Assembly: GCF_036924535.1 (NCBI RefSeq)
Contig: NZ_JAZHRT010000001.1
Span: forward strand, 7,378,001-7,442,000
Reading direction: 5' to 3'
Length of the DNA: 64,000 nt
Source of the DNA: Bradyrhizobium sp. AZCC 2262
GTDB lineage: Bacteria > Pseudomonadota > Alphaproteobacteria > Rhizobiales > Xanthobacteraceae
The position numbers and the translations under genes are program-made. Below the pieces are notes generated by a model. The model made no database searches and was not told the origin of the DNA. It saw only the letters and a program-made list of their open reading frames with translations. Positions 28,018-36,608 of the stretch are shown one piece after another; the first letter of the stretch is position 1, and every line of letters begins with the position of its first letter.

Positions 28018-28112
28018 GTCATTGCCGGGCTTGCCGACTTCGCTGAAGCTACGCCGGCCTGACACCAGCGTGCCCGGCGAAGCCTTGCGTAGCCGGGATC
28101 CGGCAATCCATC
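28018..28112. repeat. Palindromic intergenic repeat GTCATTGCCGGGC (family R11)
   Basis: Starts GTCATTGCCGGGCTTG and ends GGATCCGGCAATCCATC, with an inner hairpin built from CTTCGCTGAAGCTACGCCGG and GGCGAAGCCTTGCGTAGCCG. It separates the methyltransferase from the exonuclease gene and overlaps one possible start codon. Confidence 0.65.
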
Positions 28113-28199
28113 AAAAGAAGGATTCTTTCAGGATGGATGCGCGGGTCAAGCCCGCGCATGACAGGTAAAATTCGTCGTAAGGCCTCCTATATAACCCGG

Positions 28200-29237
28200 A
28201 TGCGTCCGCAGGACATCCTGACCCCCGCTCCCGCCGGCCTTTGCTGCAAGCCGGGCGGCTTCCATATCGACCCGGTCCGCCCGGTCGAGCGCGCCGTGAT
28301 TACGCACGGCCATTCCGATCATGCCCGGCCCGGCCATGGCGCCGTGCTCGCCACGCAGGAAACGCTCGACATGATGCGGCTGCGCTATGGCGATAATTTT
28401 GCTTCGACCACCCAGGCGGTGCGCTATGGCGAGGAAATCACCGTTGGCGAGGTCAAAATCAAATTCCATCCCGCGGGCCATGTGCTCGGCTCGGCGCAGA
28501 TCGCCGTGACCTGCAATGATACCTGCATCGTCGCCTCGGGCGACTACAAGGACGCCATCGACCCGACCTGCACACCGTTTGAAGTCGTGCCCTGCGACGT
28601 CTTCATCACCGAGGCGACGTTTGGCCTGCCAGTGTTTCGCCATGGGGATGCGGCGGATGAGGTGAAAAAACTGCTGGCGTCGGTGGCGCTGTTTCCCGAG
28701 CGCGCGCATCTGGTCGGCGCCTATTCGCTCGGCAAGGCGCAGCGCGTGATCGCGCTGCTGCGCGAGGCTGGCTACGACGCGCCGATTTATCTGCACGGCG
28801 CGATGGAGACGATCACGCGCTATTATGAAAGCCGTGGCATAGCCCTCGGCGAGCTACGCGCGGTCCAGGGCGTGAAGAAGGCCGATCTCGCCGGCACCAT
28901 CACGCTGGCGCCGCCGTCGGCCACATCCGACGTTTGGACCAGGCGTTTTCCCGATCCGGTCACGGCCTTCGCCTCGGGCTGGATGCGGGTGCGGGCGCGC
29001 GCCCGCCAGCGCGGCGTCGAACTGCCTTTGGTAATCTCGGACCATGCCGACTGGGACGGGCTGACCGCGACCATCTCGGCCACCGGCGCCGGTGAGGTCT
29101 GGGTCACGCACGGGCAGGAAGACGCGCTGGTGCATTGGTGCAAGACGCGTGGGCTTGCCGCGCGGCCGCTCGATCTCGTCGGCTATGGCGACGAAGGGGA
29201 GAGCGAAGTGGTCGCGGCCGACGAGGCCGAGGCATGA
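28200..29237 (+). CDS. Ligase-associated DNA exonuclease (MBL fold)
   Basis: A 345-residue metallo-beta-lactamase/beta-CASP-type nuclease of the ligase-associated group. Metal motifs: VITHGHSDHARPGH (about residue 34), HPAGHVLGSAQI, ASGDYKD, ISDHADWDGL and VTHGQED. ATG at 28200 (MRPQDILTPAPAG) is chosen as the family start; the frame is open 21 codons further into a repeat. The stop overlaps the ligase ATG (ATGA), so exonuclease and ligase are translated together. With PdeM and the DEXH helicase it forms the four-protein repair set. Confidence 0.9.
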   Translation: MRPQDILTPAPAGLCCKPGGFHIDPVRPVERAVITHGHSDHARPGHGAVLATQETLDMMRLRYGDNFASTTQAVRYGEEITVGEVKIKFHPAGHVLGSAQIAVTCNDTCIVASGDYKDAIDPTCTPFEVVPCDVFITEATFGLPVFRHGDAADEVKKLLASVALFPERAHLVGAYSLGKAQRVIALLREAGYDAPIYLHGAMETITRYYESRGIALGELRAVQGVKKADLAGTITLAPPSATSDVWTRRFPDPVTAFASGWMRVRARARQRGVELPLVISDHADWDGLTATISATGAGEVWVTHGQEDALVHWCKTRGLAARPLDLVGYGDEGESEVVAADEAEA

Positions 29238-30886
29238 ACCGTTTTGCCGAACTGCTCGATCGCCTTGCCTACGAGCCCGGCCGCAACAACAAGCTGCGGC
29301 TGATCACGGCCTATTTCCGCGACACGCCCGACCCCGACCGCGGCTACGCGCTGGCGGCGCTGACCGGCGCGCTGTCGTTCAAGCATGCCAAGCCGGGCCT
29401 GATCCGCGATCTGATTATGGATCGTACCGATCCGGTGTTGTTCGGACTGTCGTATGACTATGTCGGCGATTTATCGGAGACAGTCGCACTGATGTGGGGG
29501 AAGGCCCCGCTGCCCGGCCACAACAACCCTCCGCCGCCCACACTGAGTGAAGTCGTCACCACCCTTCGCACGCTCGGCAAGACCGACCTCCCGAAACAGC
29601 TCGCGCGCTGGCTCGACGAGCTCGATGAGACCGGCCGCTGGGCGCTGCTAAAGCTCGTCACCGGCGCGATGCGGATCGGGATTTCGGCGCGGCTGGCGAA
29701 AACCGCGGCTGCCGCGCTTGGCGGCAAGGATGCGCATGAGATCGAACTGATCTGGCCGGGGCTGGCCCCGCCCTATCTCGACCTGTTTGCATGGCTGGAG
29801 GGCCGCGGCGAGAAGCCGGTCAATCGCGATCCCGCGCCGTTCCGCCCGGTGATGCTGGCGCATGCGATCGAGGACACGGATTTCGCTAGCCTCGACCCCG
29901 CGGACTTCATCGCGGAATGGAAATGGGACGGCATTCGGGTGCAGGCCGTCTCCGGCCGCGACGAGCGCGGCCATCTGCAGGCGCGGCTCTATTCGCGCAC
30001 CGGCGAGGACATTACAAAAAGCTTTCCCGATCTCGTGCCGTCGCTGCATCTGCCCGGCGCCATCGACGGCGAACTGCTGGTGCTGCGCGAGGGGCGCGTG
30101 CAGACCTTCAACGTGCTGCAGCAGCGGCTGAACCGGAAAGTCGTCTCGCCGAAACTGATCAAGGATTTTCCGATCCACTTGCGCGCCTACGACCTGCTCG
30201 GCGACGATGAGAACGATCTACGCGAACTGCCGTTTGCCGAGCGCCGCGCGCATCTCGAGGCTTTCGTCAAAAAGCTGGACGATCCGCGCATCGACCTTTC
30301 GCCGACGATTGCCTTCGATAGCTGGGAGGCGCTGGTGGCGGCACGCGCCGATCCCTCCAGCGCCGGCGCGGGCGAGGATGCCGAAGCCGTCGAGGGCGTG
30401 ATGCTGAAGCGGCGCGACGCGCCGTATCTGCCGGGCCGCCCGAAGGGCCAGTGGTGGAAATGGAAGCGCGACCCGCACATCATCGACGCCGTGCTGATGT
30501 ACGCCCAGCGCGGCCACGGCAAGCGTTCGTCCTATTATTCGGACTACACCTTCGGGGTTTGGACCAACGGCGAGGACGGCGAGCAACTGGTGCCGGTCGG
30601 AAAAGCCTATTTCGGCTTCACCGACGAGGAGCTGTTGCAGATCGACCGTTTCGTCCGCCGCAACACGACAGAAAAATTCGGCCCCGTACGCCATGTCGTG
30701 CACGAGCCGGACCAGGGCCTGGTGCTGGAAGTCGCCTTCGAGGGGCTGCAGCGCTCGCCGCGGCACAAATCCGGCGTCGCGATGCGGTTTCCGCGCATCA
30801 GCCGGCTGCGCTGGGACAAGCCGCCGCGCGAGGCCGACCGGCTGGAAACGCTGGAGCGAATGCTGAAGGACGTGACGGCAAATTAA
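29234..30886 (+). CDS. ATP-dependent DNA ligase (cluster-associated)
   Basis: Seals nicks in DNA using ATP. The 550-residue protein has an N-terminal alpha-helical DNA-binding domain (about 1-190), then the nucleotidyltransferase domain with motif I EWKWDGIRVQ (adenylated Lys230), RTGEDITKSFPD, DGELLV, EGVMLKRRDAPYLPG and WWKWKRDP, followed by the OB-fold. This length and the helical N-domain separate it from LigD. Overlaps the exonuclease gene by four bases. Acts in damage repair rather than replication, which uses an NAD-dependent ligase; this role is inferred from the cluster. Confidence 0.92.
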   Translation: MNRFAELLDRLAYEPGRNNKLRLITAYFRDTPDPDRGYALAALTGALSFKHAKPGLIRDLIMDRTDPVLFGLSYDYVGDLSETVALMWGKAPLPGHNNPPPPTLSEVVTTLRTLGKTDLPKQLARWLDELDETGRWALLKLVTGAMRIGISARLAKTAAAALGGKDAHEIELIWPGLAPPYLDLFAWLEGRGEKPVNRDPAPFRPVMLAHAIEDTDFASLDPADFIAEWKWDGIRVQAVSGRDERGHLQARLYSRTGEDITKSFPDLVPSLHLPGAIDGELLVLREGRVQTFNVLQQRLNRKVVSPKLIKDFPIHLRAYDLLGDDENDLRELPFAERRAHLEAFVKKLDDPRIDLSPTIAFDSWEALVAARADPSSAGAGEDAEAVEGVMLKRRDAPYLPGRPKGQWWKWKRDPHIIDAVLMYAQRGHGKRSSYYSDYTFGVWTNGEDGEQLVPVGKAYFGFTDEELLQIDRFVRRNTTEKFGPVRHVVHEPDQGLVLEVAFEGLQRSPRHKSGVAMRFPRISRLRWDKPPREADRLETLERMLKDVTAN

Positions 30887-30889
30887 CAA

Positions 30890-30940
30890 AGCGTTTTCAA
30901 GCGAAGTGGGGACCGGTTCGCGTGAAGAAAACGCGTCAAA
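30890..30940 (+). repeat. Intergenic repeat, family R5 (copy 2)
   Basis: AGCGTTTTCAAGCGAAGTGG, GGACCGGTTCGCG and TGAAGAAAACGCGTCAA; the reverse orientation of the copy at 13470-13521. It follows the ligase stop codon directly. Confidence 0.8.
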
Positions 30941-31043
30941 TATAGTTTCCGCCGGCGCATGGCGCCCATTGACTGCATTGAGCGGGTTCCCCATCTGCCC
31001 CGCCGTGTCCTATATTGTGCGGGACCTTCCGCAGGAGAAACCG

Positions 31044-31346
31044 ATGCCCAACGACGTCAGAGACCTGCCGGCCAGCAATGACGGCCTGTACCGCTTTCTC
31101 GGCGGCTCGCCGCTGGCGGTAGCGTTCCGGCTGATCCTGCTGTCGATCCTGGTCGGCGTGGTGCTCGCCGCCATCGGCTTCGATCCCTGGAATATCCTGC
31201 ACAGCATCCAGACCCTGTTCCGGCGGCTGTGGGATCTCGGCTTCGACGCCGTCAACTGGCTGTGGCGCTACTTCCTGCTCGGCGCTGTCATCGTGATCCC
31301 GATCTGGCTGCTGTCGCGGCTGTTCGGCGCGCCGCGCGGACGATAG
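31044..31346 (+). CDS. Small membrane protein, DUF6460
   Basis: A 100-residue inner membrane protein with two hydrophobic segments, AVAFRLILLSILVGVVLAAI and WRYFLLGAVIVIPIWLLSRL, resembling family DUF6460. No function is known. The ATG at 31044 is chosen for the CAGGAG upstream; the frame opens earlier in a repeat. The next gene, an MBL hydrolase, follows after 25 bases and may be cotranscribed. Confidence 0.75.
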   Translation: MPNDVRDLPASNDGLYRFLGGSPLAVAFRLILLSILVGVVLAAIGFDPWNILHSIQTLFRRLWDLGFDAVNWLWRYFLLGAVIVIPIWLLSRLFGAPRGR

Positions 31347-31371
31347 GCCATCCAGAGGCGGTGAGCAGCCG

Positions 31372-32106
31372 ATGCAATTGCGATTTGTCGGCTGCGGCGA
31401 CGCGCTCGGTTCAGGTGGCAGGTTCAACACCTGCTTCCACGTCACGGGCAACAGTGTCAATTTCCTGATCGATTGCGGCGCGTCGTCGCTGCCCGCACTG
31501 AAACGCCTCGGCATCGCGCGCGAGACAATCGACCTGGTCCTGATCACGCATTTTCATGGCGACCATTTTGCGGGCTTGCCGTTCCTGCTGCTGGATGCGC
31601 AGTTCACGCGCCGCTCGCGTCCGCTGGTTGTCGCAGGCCCGTTAGGCATCGAGGCGAAGCTCGCCAACCTGATGGAAGCGCTGTTCGAGCATTCCTCGAA
31701 AACAAAGCAGCGCTTCGATCTCTCGGTCGTTGCGCTCGAACCGGAGCAGAGCCGGACTTTTGGCGAGGTCAAGGTGACGCCGTATCCGGTGGTCCACGGC
31801 GAATCCGGCGGACCATTCCTGGCCTATCGCATCGAGGCCGAGGGCCGCGTCATCGCCTACAGCGCCGATACCGAATGGACGGACATGCTGATCCCGGCGG
31901 CGCGCGGCGCGGACCTGTTCATTGCCGAGGCCTATTACTACGATAGGATCGTCAAGAACCATCTCAGCCTGAAGACGCTGGAAGCGCACCTGCCTGAGAT
32001 CAACGCCAAACGGCTGGTGCTGACGCATATGAGCGACGACATGCTCGGCCGGCTGGGTGAGCTTCCTTACACCGCTGCCTATGACGGCATGATCGTCGAA
32101 CTCTAG
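31372..32106 (+). CDS. MBL-fold metallo-hydrolase (RNase Z-like)
   Basis: A 244-residue metallo-beta-lactamase fold protein that resembles the RNase Z/arylsulfatase branch: LRFVGCGDALGSGGRFNTCF at the start, metal motif LITHFHGDHFAGLPFLL (about residue 58), VVHGESGGPF, AYSADTEWTDM and VLTHMSDDML. It lacks the long exosite arm of tRNase Z, so tRNA processing cannot be assumed. Followed two bases later by a MATE transporter gene. Confidence 0.85.
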   Translation: MQLRFVGCGDALGSGGRFNTCFHVTGNSVNFLIDCGASSLPALKRLGIARETIDLVLITHFHGDHFAGLPFLLLDAQFTRRSRPLVVAGPLGIEAKLANLMEALFEHSSKTKQRFDLSVVALEPEQSRTFGEVKVTPYPVVHGESGGPFLAYRIEAEGRVIAYSADTEWTDMLIPAARGADLFIAEAYYYDRIVKNHLSLKTLEAHLPEINAKRLVLTHMSDDMLGRLGELPYTAAYDGMIVEL

Positions 32107-32108
32107 GC

Positions 32109-33437
32109 ATGCACGCCCCCTCCCCTTCATCATCCAAGGTCACGACGGCACAGGTATTTGCCATCGCGGGTCCCGCGATGATCGCGAATCTGACCACACC
32201 GCTGATCGGCATCGTCTCGACCACCGCAATCGGCCGGCTCGGCGACGCCACGCTGCTCGGCGGCGTGGCGATGGCCTCGGTACTTTTCGACTGCATGTTC
32301 TGGTTGTTCGGCTTCCTGCGCATGAGCACGGTCGCCTTCACGGCGCAGTCGCTGGGCGCCGGCGAGACGTCGGAATTACGCGCGATCCTGATGCGCGGGC
32401 TGATCGTCGCGGCGCTGGTAGGTGCGGCGCTGATTGCGCTTCAGATTCCGCTCGCCACTATTCTGCTCAACGCGATGGGCGGCAGTGAGGGCGTTACGCG
32501 CGCGGCCAAAACATACTTCATCATCCGGATCTGGTCTTCGCCGCTGGCGCTCGGCAATTATGTCGTGCTGGGATGGTTGATCGGGCAGGCCCGCGCCAAA
32601 CTGGCGCTCGGCATGCAGATCACCATCAACCTCATCAACGTGGCGGCGACCGTCGTACTGGTGCTGGTGTTCGACTTCGGAATTGCCGGCGCTGCAATCG
32701 CGGCGCTGATCGCGGAGGCCGCAGGCCTCCTGCTCGGCTTGCTGATCGCGCGCCACCTTTCGGACGGGCAATTCGCAGGCTCCCGCGCGTTGCTGTTCGA
32801 CCGCCCCAAATTGATGCGCATGCTCGCGGTCAACCGCGACATCATGATCCGCACCGCGTCGCTGATCGCGGCGTTCCTGTTCTTCACCGCGCAGGGCGCC
32901 CGCGCCGGCGACATGACGCTCGCCGCCAATGCCGTACTCAACAATTTCCTGCTGTTCGGCGCCTTTTTCCTCGACGGCCTCGCCAATGCCGCCGAGCAGC
33001 TCTGCGGCCGTGCCTATGGCGCACACAACAAGGCGGCCTTCGCAGGTGCCGTGAAGCTCGTCGTGATGTGGGGCTTTGGCTTCGCGCTCGCGGTCGCCGC
33101 CTGTTTCCTGCTGTTCGGGCCTGCGTTTATCGACATCATGACGGCAAGCGTGGAAGTGCGGCGCATCGCGCGCGATTATTTGCCGTTCGTGATTTTCGCG
33201 CCGCTGCTCGGCGTATTCGCCTTTGCCTTTGACGGCATCTATATCGGCGCGACCTGGGCGCGCGACATGCGCAATCTGATGGTGCTGTCGCTGTTGATCT
33301 TCCTCACCGCATGGTTTGCGCTGCGCTCGTTCGGCAATGCCGGGCTATGGGGCGCGCTATTGGTGCATTACGCCGCCCGCGGCGGGCTCGAGGCGCTGAG
33401 ATATCCCGCGCTGCTGAGGAAGTCGTTCGGCCCGTAG
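32109..33437 (+). CDS. MATE family efflux transporter (DinF-like)
   Basis: Multidrug/organic compound antiporter of 442 residues with 12 predicted spans. MATE hallmarks: AIAGPAMIANLTTPLIGIVS at the start, STVAFTAQSLGAGETSELRA in the first half, and FFLDGLANAAEQLCGRAYGA in the second half. The ATG lies two bases after the stop of the MBL hydrolase gene, which suggests a shared transcript. Substrate unknown. A second, unrelated MATE gene is at 58655-60097. Confidence 0.9.
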   Translation: MHAPSPSSSKVTTAQVFAIAGPAMIANLTTPLIGIVSTTAIGRLGDATLLGGVAMASVLFDCMFWLFGFLRMSTVAFTAQSLGAGETSELRAILMRGLIVAALVGAALIALQIPLATILLNAMGGSEGVTRAAKTYFIIRIWSSPLALGNYVVLGWLIGQARAKLALGMQITINLINVAATVVLVLVFDFGIAGAAIAALIAEAAGLLLGLLIARHLSDGQFAGSRALLFDRPKLMRMLAVNRDIMIRTASLIAAFLFFTAQGARAGDMTLAANAVLNNFLLFGAFFLDGLANAAEQLCGRAYGAHNKAAFAGAVKLVVMWGFGFALAVAACFLLFGPAFIDIMTASVEVRRIARDYLPFVIFAPLLGVFAFAFDGIYIGATWARDMRNLMVLSLLIFLTAWFALRSFGNAGLWGALLVHYAARGGLEALRYPALLRKSFGP

Positions 33438-33516
33438 CCCGGATGCAGCGAAGCGAAATCCGGGGCGGTCGCCGCAGTGGGATTTTCCCGGATTGCGCTT
33501 CGCTTCATCCGGGCTA
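33435..33516. repeat. Palindromic repeat TAGCCCGGATG (family R3)
   Basis: Ends TAGCCCGGATGCAGCGAAGC and GCTTCGCTTCATCCGGGCTA are inverted copies, with AAATCCGGGG and TTTTCCCGGATT inside. It lies between the convergent MATE and pyrD genes and could act as a bidirectional stem-loop. Confidence 0.8.
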
Positions 33517-33527
33517 AGAGAACGCAA

Positions 33528-34625
33528 CTACACCACTGGCCAGTCCTCGGCCGTGATCGTCGCGGCATCAGCGCCGACGATCTCCGACAGCGAGTCGCGC
33601 CCGGTTCGCAGCAACGTCGAGGCCAGGTCGTTCTTGATGTCCTCGACCAGCCCGAGGCCCTTGTAGACCAGCGACGAATAGAGCTGGATCAGGCTGGCGC
33701 CGGCACGGATCTTCGTCAGCGCCGCGCCACCGGAATCGATGCCGCCGACGCCGATCAGGGGAAATGCGCCTTCGGTGCGGACATAGGTCTCCGCCACCAT
33801 GCGCGTTGACAGCCTAAACAGCGGCCGTCCGGACAATCCGCCCTGCTCTTTCGCTCTCGCCTGTTCGCGCAAGGACGAGGGACGTGCCAGCGTAGTGTTG
33901 GCGACGATCATGCCATCGACGCCACGCGAGCGCGCGATCTGCACGACATCGTCGAGTTCGGCCAGACTGAGATCCGGCGCGACCTTGAGCAGCACCGGCG
34001 AATCGCCGGCATTCTTGCGTACCCTCTCGCGCGCATCGATCACCTTGGCAAGCAGATCGTCGAGCGCTGCGGATTGCTGCAAATTGCGCAGGCCCGGCGT
34101 GTTCGGCGAGGAGACGTTGACGGTGAAATAGCTCGCGACCGGCGCGAACGTCTCGATCAGCTTGACGTAATCGGCGACGCGGTCGGACGAATCCTTGTTG
34201 GCCCCGACATTGACGCCGACGATGCCGCCATGATGGGCGCGCGCCGCAAGCCGCCGCAGCGCAGCCTCGGCGCCGTCATTGTTGAAGCCCATGCGATTGA
34301 TCACGGCTTCATCGCGCTCGAGGCGAAACAGCCGCGGCCGCGGATTGCCGCCCTGCGGCTTCGGCGTCACCGTGCCGATCTCGACGAAGCCGAAACCGAG
34401 CCGCAGCAGCGCGTCGGGCACCTCCGCGCTCTTGTCGAAGCCCGCGGCCATGCCGATCGGATTGGGAAAGTTCAGGCCGAAGGCACGCACCGCCAGCTTG
34501 TGGTCGTCGGCGCGCGACTTGACCGGAGGCAGCAGCCGCAGGCCCTGGATCGCCATGCGATGCGCGTCCTCCGGATCGAACCAGCGCAGCAGTGGCAGCG
34601 AAAAGGCGTCGAAGGCGCGGATCAC
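33528..34625 (-). CDS. pyrD: Dihydroorotate dehydrogenase (quinone), class 2
   Basis: FMN enzyme of pyrimidine synthesis that oxidises dihydroorotate with quinone at the inner membrane. The 365-residue protein has the N-terminal membrane-associating helix of class 2 (RAFDAFSLPLLRWFDPEDAH), NPIGMAAGFDKSAEVPDALL, GTVTPKPQGGNPRPRLFRL, the catalytic Ser region VNVSSPNTPGLRNLQ, VANTTLARPS and the phosphate-binding LIGVGGIDSG. The start overlaps the stop of the upstream DUF952 gene by four bases, so the two are translationally coupled. Confidence 0.95.
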   Translation of the reverse strand: MIRAFDAFSLPLLRWFDPEDAHRMAIQGLRLLPPVKSRADDHKLAVRAFGLNFPNPIGMAAGFDKSAEVPDALLRLGFGFVEIGTVTPKPQGGNPRPRLFRLERDEAVINRMGFNNDGAEAALRRLAARAHHGGIVGVNVGANKDSSDRVADYVKLIETFAPVASYFTVNVSSPNTPGLRNLQQSAALDDLLAKVIDARERVRKNAGDSPVLLKVAPDLSLAELDDVVQIARSRGVDGMIVANTTLARPSSLREQARAKEQGGLSGRPLFRLSTRMVAETYVRTEGAFPLIGVGGIDSGGAALTKIRAGASLIQLYSSLVYKGLGLVEDIKNDLASTLLRTGRDSLSEIVGADAATITAEDWPVV

Positions 34626-34966
34626 GGAATGAGCTCCGGAATGTCGTGATAGCCGTCGGACCGCGCGCGCATGTCGAGGATGGCGGTCACCGCGCCGAGA
34701 TCGAGTTCGCCATAGAGATGCGGGAACAGTTCGTCGTTGCGCGAGGGCTCCCAGCGCAAGGCATCGCCGAGCGCGTCCGCATCGACCGCGACCAGGAACA
34801 GGCCGGTCTGGCCGAAATAATGCTTTCGGGCCGTCTCGACGACCTGGGACGCCGTGGAGAAATGAATGAAGCCGTCGCGCAGATCGTCGCTGCTACCCCG
34901 GTAGACGCCCTGCCGTTCGGCCTCGCGCCAGGCCGAGGCGGGAGTGATTTTATAGATCGTGCGCAC
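34622..34966 (-). CDS. DUF952 domain-containing protein
   Basis: A 114-residue cytoplasmic protein of family DUF952 (TIYKITPASAWREAERQGVY, DGFIHFSTASQVVETARKHY, RWEPSRNDELFPHLYGELDL). The conserved FIHFS and FPHLYG segments are diagnostic. The function is unknown; its coupling to pyrD (four-base overlap) is commonly seen in this group. Starts with GTG at 34966. Confidence 0.88.
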   Translation of the reverse strand: MRTIYKITPASAWREAERQGVYRGSSDDLRDGFIHFSTASQVVETARKHYFGQTGLFLVAVDADALGDALRWEPSRNDELFPHLYGELDLGAVTAILDMRARSDGYHDIPELIP

Positions 34967-35123
34967 GGCGTCCGGGCTTGTCGTTTGAGTGCTTGGGATT
35001 TTCCCGGAAATGGCCGGGGTTGCGGCCGACCGTAAAGGCGGCAGGCCGCCAACTCAAGCGCTGCCGCACCAGGCGCTGTGCCCGTTCGGCGGTGATTCGA
35101 CAGAACCGGGCGTCAATTTCCTG

Positions 35124-35197
35124 CTTTGACGCGTTTCTCCACGCGAACCGGTATCCACCCCGCATCAAGTGCGGGGCAGGCTTTCGCTGGAAACGCT
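35124..35197 (-). repeat. Intergenic repeat, family R5 (copy 3, with insert)
   Basis: Starts TTTGACGCGTTTCTCCACGC and ends TTTCGCTGGAAACGCT. Compared with the other two copies it has an extra hairpin CCCCGCATCAAGTGCGGGG in the middle. It lies between the DUF952 and S24 repressor genes. Confidence 0.7.
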
Positions 35198-35260
35198 ACG
35201 CGAGATTTGCGCAAACCGGCCGAATGAGGCAATAATTCCTAGGCGATTCAGAGGTTTTCG

Positions 35261-35914
35261 ATGGCGAGACAATCCAAGGCGCAGCGGATTCTGACCCACA
35301 GCCAGGTCTGGACCGCGCTCGACCGGCTGGCCGAACGCGCCGGGATGTCGCCGTCCGGCCTTGCCAAACGCAGTGGCCTCGACCCCACCACCTTCAACAA
35401 ATCCAAGCGTGTCACGGCTGATGGCCGCGAGCGCTGGCCTTCGACCGAATCGGTTTCCAAGGCGCTGGCCGCGACCAACTCGTCGATCGACACCTTTGTG
35501 CAGTTGATCGGCGACGGCGCGCGCAGCCTGCCATCGGTGCCGCTGCTGGGGCTGGCGCAAGCCGGCAGCGGCGGCCATTTCGACGAGAACGGCTTTCCCG
35601 CCGGCCGCGGCTGGGACGAGGTGGCGCTGCCACAGGCCTCTGACGAGCACGCTTATGCGCTGGAGATCTCCGGCGATTCGATGAAGCCTACTTATCGCGA
35701 CGGCGACATCATCGTGGTGTCGCCGGGCACGCCGATCCGGCGCGGTGACCGCGTGGTGCTCAAGACGTCGGATGGCGAAGTGATGGTCAAGGAATTGAAG
35801 CGCCGCACCACCAGGACGCTGGAACTGCAATCGCTGAACCCGGCCCAGCCCGACCGCGCACTCGACGCCGACGACGTCGCCTGGATCGCAAGGATCGTGT
35901 GGGCGAGCCAGTAG
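35261..35914 (+). CDS. S24/LexA-like self-cleaving repressor
   Basis: A 217-residue regulator: N-terminal helix-turn-helix (LAERAGMSPSGLAKRSGLDP, about 23-42) and C-terminal S24 peptidase domain. The catalytic Ser is in EISGDSMKPTYRDGD (about residue 138) and the Lys in VLKTSDGEVMVKELK; an Ala-Gly bond in LAQAGSGGHFDE is the likely autocleavage site. Proteins of this kind repress genes until DNA damage or another stress triggers cleavage. AGAGG precedes the ATG. Followed after 12 bases by a DNA glycosylase gene, so a damage-linked role is plausible but not shown. Confidence 0.87.
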   Translation: MARQSKAQRILTHSQVWTALDRLAERAGMSPSGLAKRSGLDPTTFNKSKRVTADGRERWPSTESVSKALAATNSSIDTFVQLIGDGARSLPSVPLLGLAQAGSGGHFDENGFPAGRGWDEVALPQASDEHAYALEISGDSMKPTYRDGDIIVVSPGTPIRRGDRVVLKTSDGEVMVKELKRRTTRTLELQSLNPAQPDRALDADDVAWIARIVWASQ

Positions 35915-35926
35915 GAATGTCGCTTC

Positions 35927-36433
35927 GTGACGGACGTGCTGAGCGACCTGCTGCAACATTCCCTTCGCATCGTGTTGTGCGGAACCGCCGCCGGGACGAC
36001 ATCCGCCGCCGCGAGGGCCTACTACGCGCATAGGCAAAACAAGTTCTGGAAGATTTTGCACGAGACGAAGCTCACGCCGGAGCCGCTGCAGCCGCATCAA
36101 TATCGCAGCCTGCTGCAACACGGGATCGGCCTGACCGATCTGGTGAAAGCAGGCGCAGGGATGGACCGTGCCACGCTTCCGAAACTGACGGCGGCGGATC
36201 GCGCCCGGCTGCGCAATGCCATCACGACATTCCGCCCGCAATTCCTCGCATTCACCAGCAAGACGGCCGGACAGAAATTCTTCGACGGCAAGCGAGACTA
36301 TGGCGAGCAGTCTGAGCTGATCGGCCACACCAGGGTGTGGATATTGCCGTCGACCTCGGGCGCCGCCAATGGAAGCTGGCAGCCGGAGATCTGGCGGCAG
36401 TTTGCGGATGAGGTCAGAGCGGCTGCCGGCTGA
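35927..36433 (+). CDS. MUG/TDG-type mismatch-specific DNA glycosylase, variant active site
   Basis: A 168-residue protein of the uracil-DNA glycosylase superfamily, nearest to the mismatch-specific (G:T/U) branch. The first motif reads VLCGTAAGTTSAAARAYYAH followed by NKFWKILHETKL; the usual Gly-Ile-Asn-Pro-Gly is replaced by Gly-Thr-Ala-Ala-Gly. The C-terminal motif is ILPSTSGAANGSW in place of the usual NPSG. GIGLTDLVK matches the conserved middle part. The start is GTG at 35927, 12 bases after the S24 repressor gene, suggesting cotranscription. The base specificity with these changes is unknown. Confidence 0.75.
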   Translation: MTDVLSDLLQHSLRIVLCGTAAGTTSAAARAYYAHRQNKFWKILHETKLTPEPLQPHQYRSLLQHGIGLTDLVKAGAGMDRATLPKLTAADRARLRNAITTFRPQFLAFTSKTAGQKFFDGKRDYGEQSELIGHTRVWILPSTSGAANGSWQPEIWRQFADEVRAAAG

Positions 36434-36484
36434 CGATGTCGAGGGCGATCTTGGGTAGATCGTGTGGGCGAGTCAGTCGTTGCT

Positions 36485-36603
36485 GTCGTCCCTGCGAACA
36501 CAGGGACCCATAACCCCAAATGTTAGTGGCGAAGCGCGACGTCTTCCCGTCTGCCCCTTCCGAAGGCCGCGGCGTATGGGTCCCTGCGTTCGCAGGGACG
36601 ACG
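36485..36603. repeat. Palindromic repeat GTCGTCCCTGCG (family R4)
   Basis: Ends GTCGTCCCTGCGAACACAGG and CCTGCGTTCGCAGGGACGAC are inverted, with ACCCATA / TATGGGT next to them. It lies between the convergent glycosylase and aldolase genes. Confidence 0.8.
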
Positions 36604-36608
36604 AAAAA

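Noticed and set aside
28005..28022. ATG at 28022 as start of the methyltransferase
   Set aside because: The codon is part of repeat R11 (GTCATTGCCGGGC on the plus strand), so it is more likely a chance extension.
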